Source: Halomonas smyrnensis AAD6 (GTDB lineage Bacteria > Pseudomonadota > Gammaproteobacteria > Pseudomonadales > Halomonadaceae). From it: a stretch of 55,233 bases of DNA. The stretch spans positions 1 through 55,233 of the forward strand of contig NZ_AJKS02000019.1 of the NCBI RefSeq assembly GCF_000265245.1. Reading direction: 5' to 3'. Under the pieces are notes generated by a model. It was not told the DNA's origin and searched no databases. It worked only from the letters and a program-made list of their open reading frames with translations. Below, one piece after another: positions 24,115-32,541 of the stretch (its first letter is position 1; each line of letters starts with the position of its first letter). Made by a program: the position numbers and the translations under genes.

Positions 24115-24797
24115 CATCTCTCCTTGGGAGGGCGGCGCAGCATGGGGCCGGTCGGGTGGGCGCAGGCGGCCTCCTGGCAGCCGGGATCGTTCACACGTCT
24201 TGATACCGGAAAGGCGCCCAACAGTTCCCCGGCTGCCGGCGTCAGCATCTCGTGAAGCGTCGCCGCTGGCGTCGCCGGATCGAGCCATTGCTCGGCCCGG
24301 GCCGGCGGAATCACCGCCGGCAGGCGATCGGTGAGCGGCGACAGCAGGTCGTTGGCCGGCACCGTGATCAGCGCCAGGGAGTCGTGATGGGCGGTGAGAT
24401 CGGTATGGAAACGGCACCACAGCCCGGCCAGCAGCAGCGGGCCGCGATCGGCGCGGGTCACCAGGAAGGGCTGCTTGGCCCGGGGCTGGGGTTTCCAGAC
24501 GTAGATGCCGCCCGCCGGCACCAGGCAGCGCCGGGCGGCGAAGGCCTCGCGGAACATCGGGCGCGAGGCGATCGACTCGGCCCGGGCGCAGTGCGGCGCG
24601 TGGTCGAGCACCTCCAGCCAGGGCGGGGTGAGGCCCCAGAAGGCCCGGCCCAGGCGCGGTCGGCCGGCCTCGAGGCGGATCATCGACAGCGGCTGGCGCG
24701 GCGCCAGGTTGACGCCGGTGATCGGCGCGTCGTCCACGCCCAGGTCGGGCAGCAGGCGTTTGAGGTCGAGCGGCGGAATGTAGAGACGACCGGCCAT
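24114..24797 (-). CDS. SRAP-domain (YedK/HMCES-like) protein, catalytic residues lost
   Basis: The 227-residue protein follows the SRAP fold through most of its length (NLAPRQPL, FWGLTPPWL, ARAESIASRPMFREAF, KQPFLVTRA, FPVSRRVN). SRAP proteins covalently trap abasic sites in single-stranded DNA via Cys2 after Met removal. Here every key position is changed: MAGR replaces MCGR (Ala2), CARAES replaces NARxET (Cys70), GIYVWK replaces WFEWK (Val100 for Glu) and LTDRLP replaces IHDRRP (Thr156 for His). It cannot work like YedK as known. The only upstream in-frame ATG does not restore MCGR. Coupled to the protease gene by stop-start overlap. Confidence 0.85.
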   Translation of the reverse strand: MAGRLYIPPLDLKRLLPDLGVDDAPITGVNLAPRQPLSMIRLEAGRPRLGRAFWGLTPPWLEVLDHAPHCARAESIASRPMFREAFAARRCLVPAGGIYVWKPQPRAKQPFLVTRADRGPLLLAGLWCRFHTDLTAHHDSLALITVPANDLLSPLTDRLPAVIPPARAEQWLDPATPAATLHEMLTPAAGELLGAFPVSRRVNDPGCQEAACAHPTGPMLRRPPKER

Positions 24798-24867
24798 GGA
24801 ACCTCCGCGGACTGGGGGCGTCAGGGTAACCAAGACGTGTCGGCCAGGAAAGCGTCTCGGCGCGGAC

Positions 24868-24911
24868 TTGCGTTGCGCTTCAGGCGCGATATGCTAGCGG
24901 AAACAGTGTTT
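24868..24911 (+). promoter_or_regulatory. TetR-plsC promoter with operator-like palindrome
   Basis: TTGCGT and TATGCT are 16 bp apart (24868-24895). Just past the -10 box, at the expected transcription start, is the perfect palindrome AAACA-G-TGTTT (24901-24911). This is a plausible autorepression site for the TetR-family gene 63 bp downstream. Confidence 0.45.
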
Positions 24912-24973
24912 TCATTTCAGATCGTGACCGGTGTCGCCCCCGGGTGGCACCGGCCCGGCCCGCGAGGATGTCG

Positions 24974-25591
24974 ATGGCCCGTCCCAGACAGCACGCCCCC
25001 GAGGCGCTTCATGCCCAGGTGATGTCGGCCTGCGATGCCTGGCTGCAGGAGCGGCCCGTGCATACGCTGTCGCTGCGCTCCCTGGCGCGTGACGTCGGCT
25101 GTGCCCCCAGCACGCTGCTCAAGCTCTACGGCAGCTTCGGCAACCTGCTGCAGCACGTGAACATCGAGTCGCTGGCGAGCCTGCGCGCCGCCATCGATCC
25201 GCTGCTCGACGAGGCGGCGCCGGACGATCGCATCAAGGCGCTGGCCAGGGCCTACTGGGAGTTCGCCCGCCGCGAACCGTTCCGCTGGCAGCTGATGTTC
25301 GACTACCCGCTGGCCCAGGAGGGCGAGCTGGACCAGCGCCAGAACGACATGATCGAGGCGCTGTTCCTGCGCGTCGAGAGCACGCTCAAGGAATACCAGC
25401 CGACGCTCGACGACCTCGAGGCGCGCCGGCTGGGGCGGACCCTGTGGGGCAGCGTCCATGGCCTGGTGCAGCTGGGGCTCAACGAGCGCCTCGGCTACTG
25501 GCAAAGCGAGCCGCTGGAGGTGGAAGAGCTGCTCGACAAGCTGCTCACGACCCTGCTGGCCGGCCTGAAGGCGGGGTCCGACATCTCTTGA
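24974..25591 (+). CDS. TetR/AcrR-family regulator with WHG-type C-terminal domain
   Basis: The 205-residue protein has an N-terminal helix-turn-helix (about residues 12-60: LSLRSLARDVGCAPSTLLKLYGSFGNLLQHVN) and a C-terminal ligand domain containing WGSVHGLVQLGL, the W..HG signature of the TetR_C_33 (WHG) family. It probably represses its own operon and responds to a small lipid or hydrophobic ligand. ATG 24974 has AGGA 6 nt upstream; ATG 24968 adds two codons. The stop codon overlaps the start region of the acyltransferase, so the pair are an operon and the regulator may control membrane lipid composition; this is inference. Confidence 0.83.
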   Translation: MARPRQHAPEALHAQVMSACDAWLQERPVHTLSLRSLARDVGCAPSTLLKLYGSFGNLLQHVNIESLASLRAAIDPLLDEAAPDDRIKALARAYWEFARREPFRWQLMFDYPLAQEGELDQRQNDMIEALFLRVESTLKEYQPTLDDLEARRLGRTLWGSVHGLVQLGLNERLGYWQSEPLEVEELLDKLLTTLLAGLKAGSDIS

Positions 25592-25599
25592 CCGCCCTG

Positions 25600-26298
25600 A
25601 TGGCTTGGGGGCTTCCCACCCTGGCGGTGGCCGCCGTGCTGGGCTGGTGCCTGCGCTCGCCGCGCCGCGTGCTGCGTCGGCTGGTGTTCCTGATCATCCA
25701 TCTGCTCTATCGGCTGCGCTTCCGCGGCCGCCGCCACCTTCCCGCCCATGGCCCCGCCCTGGTGGTCTGCAATCACGTCAGTTTCGTCGACGCCCTGGTG
25801 GTAGGCGGCGCCAGCCCGCGACCGCTGCGCTTCCTGATGGACCGGCCGATCTACGAGTCGCCCTGGCTGCACTGGCTGTTCAAGCTGGCGGGGGCGATCC
25901 CGGTGGACTCCGAGCGCCGCGACCCGGGCGGGCTGCGCCGCTCGCTGGATCAGGTCAGCCAGGCGCTGCGCGCCGGCGAGGTGGTGATGGTGTTTCCCGA
26001 GGGGCGGCTGACCAAGGACGGCGAGATTCATCACTTCCGGCGTGGCCTGGACCTGATCCTGGCCCGCGATCCGGTGCCGGTGGTGCCGGCGGGGCTGGCC
26101 GGGCTATGGGGCTCCTGGACCTCGCACCGCCACGGCCGGGCCCTGGGCACGCCGCCGCGGCGCTTTCGGGCCCGGGTGGCGCTCTACTTCGGTGCCCCGC
26201 TGGCGCCGGCCGAGGCCGATCGCCAGCGGCTGGAGGAGAGGGTCAGGGCGCTGAAGGGCGAGGCCGACGAGTGGGCGGCGGGGCGCTCCCGCCGCTGA
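25600..26298 (+). CDS. PlsC-type 1-acyl-glycerol-3-phosphate acyltransferase
   Basis: The ~232-residue membrane protein has an N-terminal hydrophobic anchor and the acyltransferase signatures NHVSFVDALV (NHx4D, catalytic) and MVFPEGRLTKDG (FPEG substrate-binding). It should acylate lysophosphatidic acid or a related lysolipid in phospholipid synthesis. ATG 25600 was chosen; TTG 25588, overlapping the TetR stop as TTGA, is an alternative adding four residues. It resembles secondary PlsC paralogues or the acyltransferase module of Aas rather than the main PlsC. Converges on the CorC gene with 1 bp between stops. Confidence 0.85.
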   Translation: MAWGLPTLAVAAVLGWCLRSPRRVLRRLVFLIIHLLYRLRFRGRRHLPAHGPALVVCNHVSFVDALVVGGASPRPLRFLMDRPIYESPWLHWLFKLAGAIPVDSERRDPGGLRRSLDQVSQALRAGEVVMVFPEGRLTKDGEIHHFRRGLDLILARDPVPVVPAGLAGLWGSWTSHRHGRALGTPPRRFRARVALYFGAPLAPAEADRQRLEERVRALKGEADEWAAGRSRR

Positions 26299-26299
26299 G

Positions 26300-27586
26300 T
26301 CAGGCGTTGGCCGCGGCGGGGAGGCGCACCGCCTGCCAGCAGCGCGCCGAGGTGATCAGGTTGTCGCGCACCTCGAGAAGCTCCATGCGCACCGCGCCGA
26401 TCTGCAGGCAGGTCGGGCCGTCGGGGAAGGACTCCAGGTGCTCGAGGATCAGGCCGTTGAGGGTCTTGGGGCCGTCGGTGGGCAGCTGCCAGCCCAGCGA
26501 CTTGTTGATGTCGCGAATGTTGGCGGTGCCGTCGATGACGTGGCTGCCGTCGTCCTGGGGGTGAATCTCCTGATCCTGGCCGGCCACGTCGGTGGTGAAC
26601 TCGCCGACGATCTCCTCGAGGATGTCCTCCAGCGTCACCAGTCCTTCCACGTCGCCGTACTCGTCCACCACGATGCCGATGCGTCGCTTCTGCTTCTGGA
26701 AGTTGAGCAGCTGGGTGTGCAGCGGCGTCGACTCGGGAATGAAATAGGGCTCCCGGGCCTCCTGGACGATGGCCGCCTTGGTCACCTCGCCGCGGGACAG
26801 GAAGCGCGCCGCGTTGCGCAGGTGCAGCATGCCGATGATGTTGTTGATGTCGCCCTTGTAGACCGGCACGCGGGTGTGCTGGCTGGTGCGGATCTGGGTC
26901 AGGATGGCGTCGAGGTCGTCGTCCAGGTCGATGCCCATCACCTCGTGGCGGGGCACCATGATGTCGTTCACCGTGACGTTCTCGAGGTCGAGGATCGACA
27001 CCAGCATGGCCTGGTGGCGGCGCGGGATCAGCGGCCCCGCCTCGTGGACCACGGTGCGCAGCTCGTCGCGGGTCAGGTTGTCGCCGCCGCCCTCGAGGGT
27101 CTTGACCCCGAGCAGCCGCAGCAGGCCGTTGGAGATGGCATTGACCAGCCATACCAGCGGGTAGAGCAGCTTGAGCAGCGGCTCCAGGATCCGCGAGGCC
27201 GGGTAGGCGATGCGCTCCGGCTTCACCGCGGCGTAGGTCTTGGGGGTGACCTCGGCGAAGATCAGGATGGCGATGGTCAGCAGGCTGGTGGCGACGGCCG
27301 GCCCGGAGACCTCACCGAAGAAGTGAATCGCGATGATGGTGGCGATCGAGGCCGCGAGGTTGTTGACGAAGTTGTTGCCGATCAGGATCACGCCGATCAG
27401 GCGGTCGGGGCGACCGAGCAGACGCATCACCCGCCGTGCCCGGCGCTCCCCTTCGTTGGCCCGGTGGCTCAGGCGGTAGCGGTTGATCGACATCATGCCG
27501 GTCTCGGAGCTCGAGAAGAAGGCAGAGAGGCAGATGAGCAGCAGCAGCAGGCCGAACAGCAATCCCAGGGGGAAGTCGTCGTTCAA
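26300..27586 (-). CDS. CNNM/HlyC-CorC (YfjD-type) transmembrane protein
   Basis: The 428-residue protein has an N-terminal DUF21/CNNM membrane domain with four helices (SAFFSSSETGMMSINRYRL at the start, FAEVTPKTYAAVKPER near its end), two CBS domains (VNDIMVPRHEVMGIDL and RRIGIVVDEYGDVEGLVTLEDILEEIVG) and a C-terminal CorC_HlyC transporter-associated domain. The family is linked to Mg2+/Co2+ homeostasis; YfjD itself has no settled function. It lies 59 bp downstream of ypjD on the same strand, the conserved ypjD-yfjD order seen in enterics near ffh. Confidence 0.92.
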   Translation of the reverse strand: MNDDFPLGLLFGLLLLLICLSAFFSSSETGMMSINRYRLSHRANEGERRARRVMRLLGRPDRLIGVILIGNNFVNNLAASIATIIAIHFFGEVSGPAVATSLLTIAILIFAEVTPKTYAAVKPERIAYPASRILEPLLKLLYPLVWLVNAISNGLLRLLGVKTLEGGGDNLTRDELRTVVHEAGPLIPRRHQAMLVSILDLENVTVNDIMVPRHEVMGIDLDDDLDAILTQIRTSQHTRVPVYKGDINNIIGMLHLRNAARFLSRGEVTKAAIVQEAREPYFIPESTPLHTQLLNFQKQKRRIGIVVDEYGDVEGLVTLEDILEEIVGEFTTDVAGQDQEIHPQDDGSHVIDGTANIRDINKSLGWQLPTDGPKTLNGLILEHLESFPDGPTCLQIGAVRMELLEVRDNLITSARCWQAVRLPAAANA

Positions 27587-27645
27587 GTCGAAGGGTCCTC
27601 AATCGCGTATCAAGGCTTGAGTTGTAGGGACGGGGCCCGATGGTG

Positions 27646-28446
27646 TCAAGGACGCGCCAGCAGGATCTCGAGCACGAACTTGCTGCCGAAATAGGCCAGC
27701 AGCAGCATCAGGTAGCCGCCCAGCGTCCAGCGCACCGCGCGCATGCCGCGCCAGCCCTGGCGATGGTGGCCGATCAGCAGGGCGGCGAAGATCACCCAGG
27801 CGGCCAGCGACAGCACCGTCTTGTGCACCAGGTGCTGGGCGAACATGTTGTCGACGAAGGCGAAGCCGCTGGCGATCGACAGGGTCAGCAGGATCATGCC
27901 GCCCCAGAGCAGCTCGAACAGCACCCGCTCCATGGTGGTGAGCGGCGGCAGCGACTGGACCACGCCGCGGATGTGATGGTGGCGAAGGGCCTGGTTCTGC
28001 ACCCCGAGCAGCACCGCCTGGACGGCGGCGATGGCCAGCAGGGCGAAGGCCAGCGCCGCGCTGAGGGCGTGAAGGGCGATGCCCGGGGTCATGCCCGCCC
28101 CCTTCTCGGGGCTCGGCCATTCGGCGGCCAGCAGCAGCACCGCGCCGGCCAGCGGGAAGAGGCCGGTGGCGACGTTGAGCACCGGCTTGAACAGGCTGAC
28201 CAGCAGCAGCACCAGCACGGCGAGGGCGCCGGCCAGCACCACGCTGGTCGAGAAGCCCGGCAGCAGGGAGGCGCCCTGGTCGAGCAGGCCCACGGCCAGC
28301 GGCAGGTGGCAGAGCAGGCCGGCGGCCCCGAGGCCGCGGACCAGAGTGTCGCGCGGCGCCACGCGTCGAAACAGGGTCAGGCCCTGCCAGGAAGCGGCGG
28401 CGATGTAGAAGATGAAGGCCACCAGGGCCAGAGGGAGCGCGTACAT
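27646..28446 (-). CDS. ypjD: YpjD, CcsA-family inner membrane protein
   Basis: The 266-residue protein has eight hydrophobic segments and the cytochrome c assembly (CcsA/CcmF-like) pattern, including HALSAALAFALLAIAAVQAVLLGVQN, LTLSIASGFAFVD and HKTVLSLAAWVIFAALLIGHHRQGWRG. Conserved His residues in the last could bind heme as in CcsA. Function in cytochrome c assembly is not proven for YpjD. The divergent position next to ffh is conserved in gammaproteobacteria and supports the call. Confidence 0.9.
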   Translation of the reverse strand: MYALPLALVAFIFYIAAASWQGLTLFRRVAPRDTLVRGLGAAGLLCHLPLAVGLLDQGASLLPGFSTSVVLAGALAVLVLLLVSLFKPVLNVATGLFPLAGAVLLLAAEWPSPEKGAGMTPGIALHALSAALAFALLAIAAVQAVLLGVQNQALRHHHIRGVVQSLPPLTTMERVLFELLWGGMILLTLSIASGFAFVDNMFAQHLVHKTVLSLAAWVIFAALLIGHHRQGWRGMRAVRWTLGGYLMLLLAYFGSKFVLEILLARP

Positions 28447-28550
28447 CGATGGCTATCCGTGCGCCTTCGCCAGCGTCCAGCGAGAGGAAATGGAGTCGCC
28501 ACTATACCGAATCCTCCGCGTGCCGCCCAGCCGGGCGCGGGCCGCTGCCA

Positions 28551-28579
28551 TGGAGACTCGCGGCCACAAGGCGTATAAT
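28551..28579 (+). promoter_or_regulatory. Candidate ffh promoter
   Basis: A consensus TATAAT (28574-28579) lies 88 bp upstream of the ffh start with a weak TGGAGA 17 bp upstream of it. A TATAGT on the minus strand near 28500 could serve ypjD. Confidence 0.6.
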
Positions 28580-28666
28580 TTCGCCCCATTGTGGGAAAGT
28601 CCCGCCCGGACGCGCCATGCCGGGGGCTGATGCGGCTTCCCAGGCCATCGTTTGCGGAGAGGCCCC

Positions 28667-30094
28667 ATGTTTCAGAATCTCAGCGATCGTCTGTCCCAGA
28701 CGCTCAAATCGATCAAGGGTCAGGCGCGCCTGACCGAAGACAACGTCAAGGACACCCTGCGCGAGGTCCGGCGGGCGCTGCTCGAGGCCGACGTCGCCCT
28801 GCCGGTGGTCAAGGCGTTCATCGACCGGGTACGCGAGCGTGCCGTGGGTCAGGAGGTCTCGAAGAGCCTCTCGCCGGGTCAGCAGTTCGTCAAGATCGTC
28901 CAGCAGGAGCTCGAGGCGATCATGGGCGAGGCCAACGAGGGCCTGTCGCTCAAGGGCCGCCCGGCGGTGGTGCTGATGGCCGGCCTGCAGGGCGCGGGCA
29001 AGACCACCTCCGTGGCCAAGCTGGCGCGCTACCTGCGCGAGCGCGAGAAGAAGAAGGTGCTGGTGGTCTCCGCGGACGTCTACCGTCCGGCGGCCATCGA
29101 CCAGCTCGAGACGCTGGCGAAGGAGGTCGAGGTCGACTTCTTCCCGTCGAGCAGCGATCAGCAGCCGGTGGCCATCGCCGAGGCGGCGATCAAGCACGCC
29201 AAGATCCAGTTCCACGACGTGGTGCTCGTCGACACCGCCGGCCGCCTGGCCATCGACGAGGCGATGATGGCCGAGATCCAGGCCCTCGAGAACGCCGTGT
29301 CGCCGGACGAGACGCTGTTCGTGGTCGACTCCATGACCGGCCAGGACGCCGCCAACACCGCCAAGGCCTTCCACGAGGCGCTGCCGCTGACCGGCGTGAT
29401 CCTGACCAAGGCCGACGGCGACGCCCGCGGCGGCGCGGCGCTGTCGGTGCGCCACATCACCGGCAAGCCGATCAAGTTCATGGGCGTGGGCGAGAAGGTC
29501 GACGCCCTCGAGCCCTTCCACCCGGACCGCGTGGCCTCGCGCATCCTCGGCATGGGCGACGTGCTGTCGCTGATCGAGGAGGCCGAGCGCACCGTCGACA
29601 AGGGGCAGGCCGAGAAGCTGGCCAAGAAGGTCAAGAAGGGCGACGGCTTCGACCTCGAGGACTTCCGCGACCAGCTCCAGCAGCTCAAGAAGATGGGCGG
29701 CATGGGCGGCCTGCTCGGCAAGCTGCCCGGCATGGGCCAGATGGCCGAGATGGCCCAGGGGCCGGGTCCCGAGAAGGAGATGGGCAAGCTCGAGGCGCTG
29801 ATCAACTCGATGACGCCCAAGGAGCGCCGCAACCCCGACATCATCAACGGCTCGCGCAAGCGCCGCATCGCCGCCGGTGCCGGCCTGCAGGTGCCGGACC
29901 TCAATCGCCTGCTCAAGCAGCACAAGCAGATGCAGAAGATGATGAAGAAGGCCGGCAAGAAGGGCGGCATGCAGAAGATGATGCGCGGCATGTCCGGCAT
30001 GATGGGAGGCGGCCCGGGAGGCCCCGGCGGCATGGGGGGAATGGGCGGTCCCGGCGGCATGGGCGGCCCGGGCGGTGGCCTGCCGCGGCGCTGA
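28667..30094 (+). CDS. ffh: Signal recognition particle protein Ffh
   Basis: The 475-residue SRP54 homologue has the N-terminal four-helix domain, the GTPase domain with [18 protein letters not shown] (G1), [26 protein letters not shown] (G3) and [14 protein letters not shown] (G4), and the Met-rich M domain that binds signal sequences and 4.5S RNA. The tail after the [15 protein letters not shown]-binding motif is unusually long in Gly/Met/Pro repeats ([17 protein letters not shown]). ATG 28667 has GGAGAGG upstream. It targets membrane proteins to SecYEG with FtsY. It precedes the rpsP operon, with a separate promoter between. Confidence 0.97.
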   Translation: MFQNLSDRLSQTLKSIKGQARLTEDNVKDTLREVRRALLEADVALPVVKAFIDRVRERAVGQEVSKSLSPGQQFVKIVQQELEAIMGEANEGLSLKGRPAVVLMAGLQGAGKTTSVAKLARYLREREKKKVLVVSADVYRPAAIDQLETLAKEVEVDFFPSSSDQQPVAIAEAAIKHAKIQFHDVVLVDTAGRLAIDEAMMAEIQALENAVSPDETLFVVDSMTGQDAANTAKAFHEALPLTGVILTKADGDARGGAALSVRHITGKPIKFMGVGEKVDALEPFHPDRVASRILGMGDVLSLIEEAERTVDKGQAEKLAKKVKKGDGFDLEDFRDQLQQLKKMGGMGGLLGKLPGMGQMAEMAQGPGPEKEMGKLEALINSMTPKERRNPDIINGSRKRRIAAGAGLQVPDLNRLLKQHKQMQKMMKKAGKKGGMQKMMRGMSGMMGGGPGGPGGMGGMGGPGGMGGPGGGLPRR

Positions 30095-30120
30095 GGCGCC
30101 CGGCTCGCGGCCCAAAAAGG

Positions 30121-30149
30121 TTTCCAAGCCGGGGAGATTTCCGTAGAAT
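30121..30149 (+). promoter_or_regulatory. rpsP operon promoter
   Basis: TTTCCA and TAGAAT are exactly 17 bp apart, giving a ~145-nt leader before rpsP. The leader contains a perfect 7-bp hairpin (30213-30219 with 30224-30230, loop TCCG). Confidence 0.6.
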
Positions 30150-30300
30150 GCGGCGTCTTCACTGGCAGGTCCGCGTTTTTCGCGGGCCTTCTCGTGACCG
30201 AACACCCGGCGGCGCACCCTCCGGGGTGCGGTCGATCCGACTGTCGAGGGCCTGGCCCCGACCGACAACCTCCGTAACTCAACCGAAGGACAGTCAACGC

Positions 30301-30549
30301 ATGGTTACCATTCGTCTGGCACGTGGTGGCGCCAAGAAGCGTCCCTTCTACCACCTCACCGTGACCGATTCCCGCAAGGCTCGTGACGGCCGTTTCATCG
30401 AGCGTCTCGGCTTCTTCAACCCGGTCGCCCGCGGCCAGGAAGAGCGTCTGCGCGTCGACCTCGATCGCATTCAGCACTGGCAGGACCAGGGCGCCCAGCT
30501 GTCCGGCCGCGTTGCCGAGCTGGTCAAGGAAGCCCGCAAGCAGGCCTGA
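30301..30549 (+). CDS. rpsP: 30S ribosomal protein S16
   Basis: The 82-residue product is a full-length S16: [20 protein letters not shown] at the start, [21 protein letters not shown] and the closing NP/helix region. It is an early-binding protein of the 30S body. First gene of rpsP-rimM-trmD-rplS, the conserved gammaproteobacterial order. The start ATG has GAAGGA upstream. Confidence 0.98.
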   Translation: MVTIRLARGGAKKRPFYHLTVTDSRKARDGRFIERLGFFNPVARGQEERLRVDLDRIQHWQDQGAQLSGRVAELVKEARKQA

Positions 30550-30586
30550 TCGGCCTGATGTCCCGAATGTCTGAGGCAGGATCGCG

Positions 30587-31138
30587 ATGAGCGCAGTCGT
30601 CGAGCCGACACCGGCCAATGAGCACGTGGTGCTGGGCAAGTTGACCAGCCCCTACGGTGTGAAGGGCTGGCTGAGGGTGTATTCGTACACCAGCCCGATG
30701 GAAGGCATCCTCGACTATGACGAGTGGGTGCTGCGCCATCAGGGCCGTCTCGTGCGCTATCGTCTCGTCCAGGGACGCCCGCAGGGCAAGGGCCTGGTGG
30801 CCCGCCTGGAAGGCGTCGACGGTCGAGATCAGGCCGAGGCCCTGGCCGGCGCCGAAGTGCTGCTGCCCACGGCCGAGCTGCCCGAGCTCGACGGCGACGA
30901 TGACTTCTACTGGTACCAGCTGGAAGGCCTGCGGGTGGTGACCCGTGACGGCGTCAGGCTGGGCCGCGTCGACTACCTCTTCGAGACCGGCGCCAACGAC
31001 GTCATGGTCGTGAAGGGGCGTGACGGCGACGCCATCGACGATCGCGAACGACTGCTGCCCTTCCTGCCCGACGAGGTCGTGCAGAAGGTAGATCTCGAGG
31101 CCGGCGTGATGACCGTCGACTGGGATCCGGACTTTTGA
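30587..31138 (+). CDS. rimM: Ribosome maturation factor RimM
   Basis: The 183-residue RimM has its N-terminal RimM domain ([23 protein letters not shown]) and a C-terminal PRC-barrel ([12 protein letters not shown] ... VPFLP-type [28 protein letters not shown]). It binds S19 and helps assemble the 30S head. It follows rpsP by 37 bp; the trmD frame opens in its stop codon. Confidence 0.96.
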   Translation: MSAVVEPTPANEHVVLGKLTSPYGVKGWLRVYSYTSPMEGILDYDEWVLRHQGRLVRYRLVQGRPQGKGLVARLEGVDGRDQAEALAGAEVLLPTAELPELDGDDDFYWYQLEGLRVVTRDGVRLGRVDYLFETGANDVMVVKGRDGDAIDDRERLLPFLPDEVVQKVDLEAGVMTVDWDPDF

Positions 31139-31155
31139 GTCGCAGCGACGCCTCC

Positions 31156-31920
31156 ATGTGGGTCGGCGTGGTATCGCTGTTCCCCGAGATGTTCGAGGCG
31201 CTGACCCGTCAGGGCGTGACGGGCAGAGCGGTGGACAAGGGGCAGATCGCCCTGGAGTTCTGGAATCCCCGGGACTACGCCACCGACCGGCATCGCACCG
31301 TGGACGACCGCCCCTACGGCGGCGGACCGGGGATGCTGATGAAGGTCGACACCCTGCGCTCGGCCATCCACGATGCCCGCGAGCGGGCCGAGGACGCCAC
31401 CGGGCAACGCCCGAAGGTGATCTATCTTTCGCCCCAGGGGCGTCAGCTGGATCAGCGCGGCGCGCAGGAGCTGGCGGAAGGCCCTCCCCTGGTGGTGGTG
31501 GCCGGACGCTACGAAGGCATCGATGAACGGGTCGTTGAAGCCGACATCGATGAAGAATGGTCGATCGGCGACTATGTGCTGAGCGGCGGCGAGCTGCCGG
31601 CGATGGTGCTGATCGATGCCGCGGCAAGGCTGGTGCCTGGCGTGCTGGGCCATCAGGATTCCGCGGTCGAGGACTCCTTCAACGACGGACTGCTGGACTG
31701 TCCGCACTACACGCGCCCCGAGGTGATCGACGGGCGACGGGTGCCGGATGTCCTGCTCAGCGGCCACCATGGCGCCATCCGGCGCTGGCGGCTCAAGCAG
31801 TCCCTGGGGCGGACCTGGCTCCGGCGACCCGACCTGCTCGAGGGCAGGACGCTGGACGCCGAGCAGCAGACTCTGCTCAAGGAGTTCATCGAGGAGTACG
31901 CGCTGGCCGAAAGCGAGTAG
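31156..31920 (+). CDS. trmD: tRNA (guanine-37-N1) methyltransferase TrmD
   Basis: The 254-residue SPOUT methyltransferase keeps [50 protein letters not shown] and [33 protein letters not shown], the trefoil-knot AdoMet site. It makes m1G37 in tRNAs reading CCN/CUN/CGG, preventing +1 frameshifting. ATG 31156 reproduces the E. coli start; TTG 31135 overlapping the rimM stop (TTGA) would add seven residues and may be used for coupling. Confidence 0.97.
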   Translation: MWVGVVSLFPEMFEALTRQGVTGRAVDKGQIALEFWNPRDYATDRHRTVDDRPYGGGPGMLMKVDTLRSAIHDARERAEDATGQRPKVIYLSPQGRQLDQRGAQELAEGPPLVVVAGRYEGIDERVVEADIDEEWSIGDYVLSGGELPAMVLIDAAARLVPGVLGHQDSAVEDSFNDGLLDCPHYTRPEVIDGRRVPDVLLSGHHGAIRRWRLKQSLGRTWLRRPDLLEGRTLDAEQQTLLKEFIEEYALAESE

Positions 31921-31930
31921 GTCAGGCGGA

Positions 31931-32048
31931 GGTGCAGGACGCGCCCGCAGCGGCCGTGACCTGCGTCACCAACAGGACTCCCGCGCCTCGAGGCATTCGA
32001 GCGCCGGGATCACGATTCGTCGGCCACCCACTGCCGGATCGACGAATC
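31931..32048 (+). promoter_or_regulatory. Structured leader upstream of rplS
   Basis: The 153-bp trmD-rplS gap holds two dyads: GGTG-CAGG with CCTG..CACC (about 31931-31971, bulged) and the perfect 9-bp GATTCGTCG / CGACGAATC (32014-32022 with 32040-32048) ending 25 bp before the rplS start. It could be an L19 autoregulatory leader or an attenuator; sequence alone does not decide. Confidence 0.4.
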
Positions 32049-32073
32049 ATGTATGTTATCGAGGAGTTATGTC

Positions 32074-32430
32074 ATGAGCAGCAAGAACAAGGTGATCCAG
32101 GCGCTCGAAGCCGAGCAGATGAGCAAGGAAGTGCCGGAATTCGCCCCGGGCGACACCGTGACCGTTCAGGTCAAGGTCAAGGAAGGCAGCCGCGAGCGCC
32201 TGCAGGCCTTCGAAGGCGTCGTCATCGGCAAGCGCAACCGCGGCCTGAACTCCGCCTTCACCGTGCGCAAGGTGTCCCACGGCGTCGGCGTCGAGCGTAC
32301 CTTCCAGACCTACAGCCCGCTGGTCGACTCCATCAGCGTCAAGCGTCGCGGCGACGTTCGCCAGGCCAAGCTGTACTACCTCCGCGAGCGCAGCGGCAAG
32401 TCCGCCCGCATCAAGGAAAAGCTGGCCTGA
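32074..32430 (+). CDS. rplS: 50S ribosomal protein L19
   Basis: The 118-residue L19 shows [40 protein letters not shown] and the C-terminal [28 protein letters not shown]. It sits at the 30S-50S interface. ATG 32074 has GAGGAG at good spacing, chosen over the in-frame ATG 32053. Last gene of the rpsP operon, closed by a terminator. Confidence 0.98.
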   Translation: MSSKNKVIQALEAEQMSKEVPEFAPGDTVTVQVKVKEGSRERLQAFEGVVIGKRNRGLNSAFTVRKVSHGVGVERTFQTYSPLVDSISVKRRGDVRQAKLYYLRERSGKSARIKEKLA

Positions 32431-32481
32431 GGCAACGCCTCACCGGCCAGTGGTGACGCGGCGTGTCAGTCCGCGTGACAT

Positions 32482-32518
32482 CGAAACCCCGTCACCGCAG
32501 CCGCGGGGCGGGGTTTCG
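32482..32518 (+). terminator. Terminator of the rpsP operon
   Basis: A 10-bp stem (32482-32491 with 32509-32518) with outer CGAAACCCC/GGGGTTTCG arms and a structured GC-rich loop is followed by TCGTTC, 51 nt past rplS. Confidence 0.7.
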
Positions 32519-32541
32519 TCGTTCAGGGACCGAGGAGCGCC

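Noticed and set aside
22201..24255. A 684-codon plus-strand frame opposite the pitrilysin-type protease
   Set aside because: Low-complexity Gly/Val/Ala/Gln composition typical of antisense frames; the opposite strand encodes an M16 protease with all motifs.
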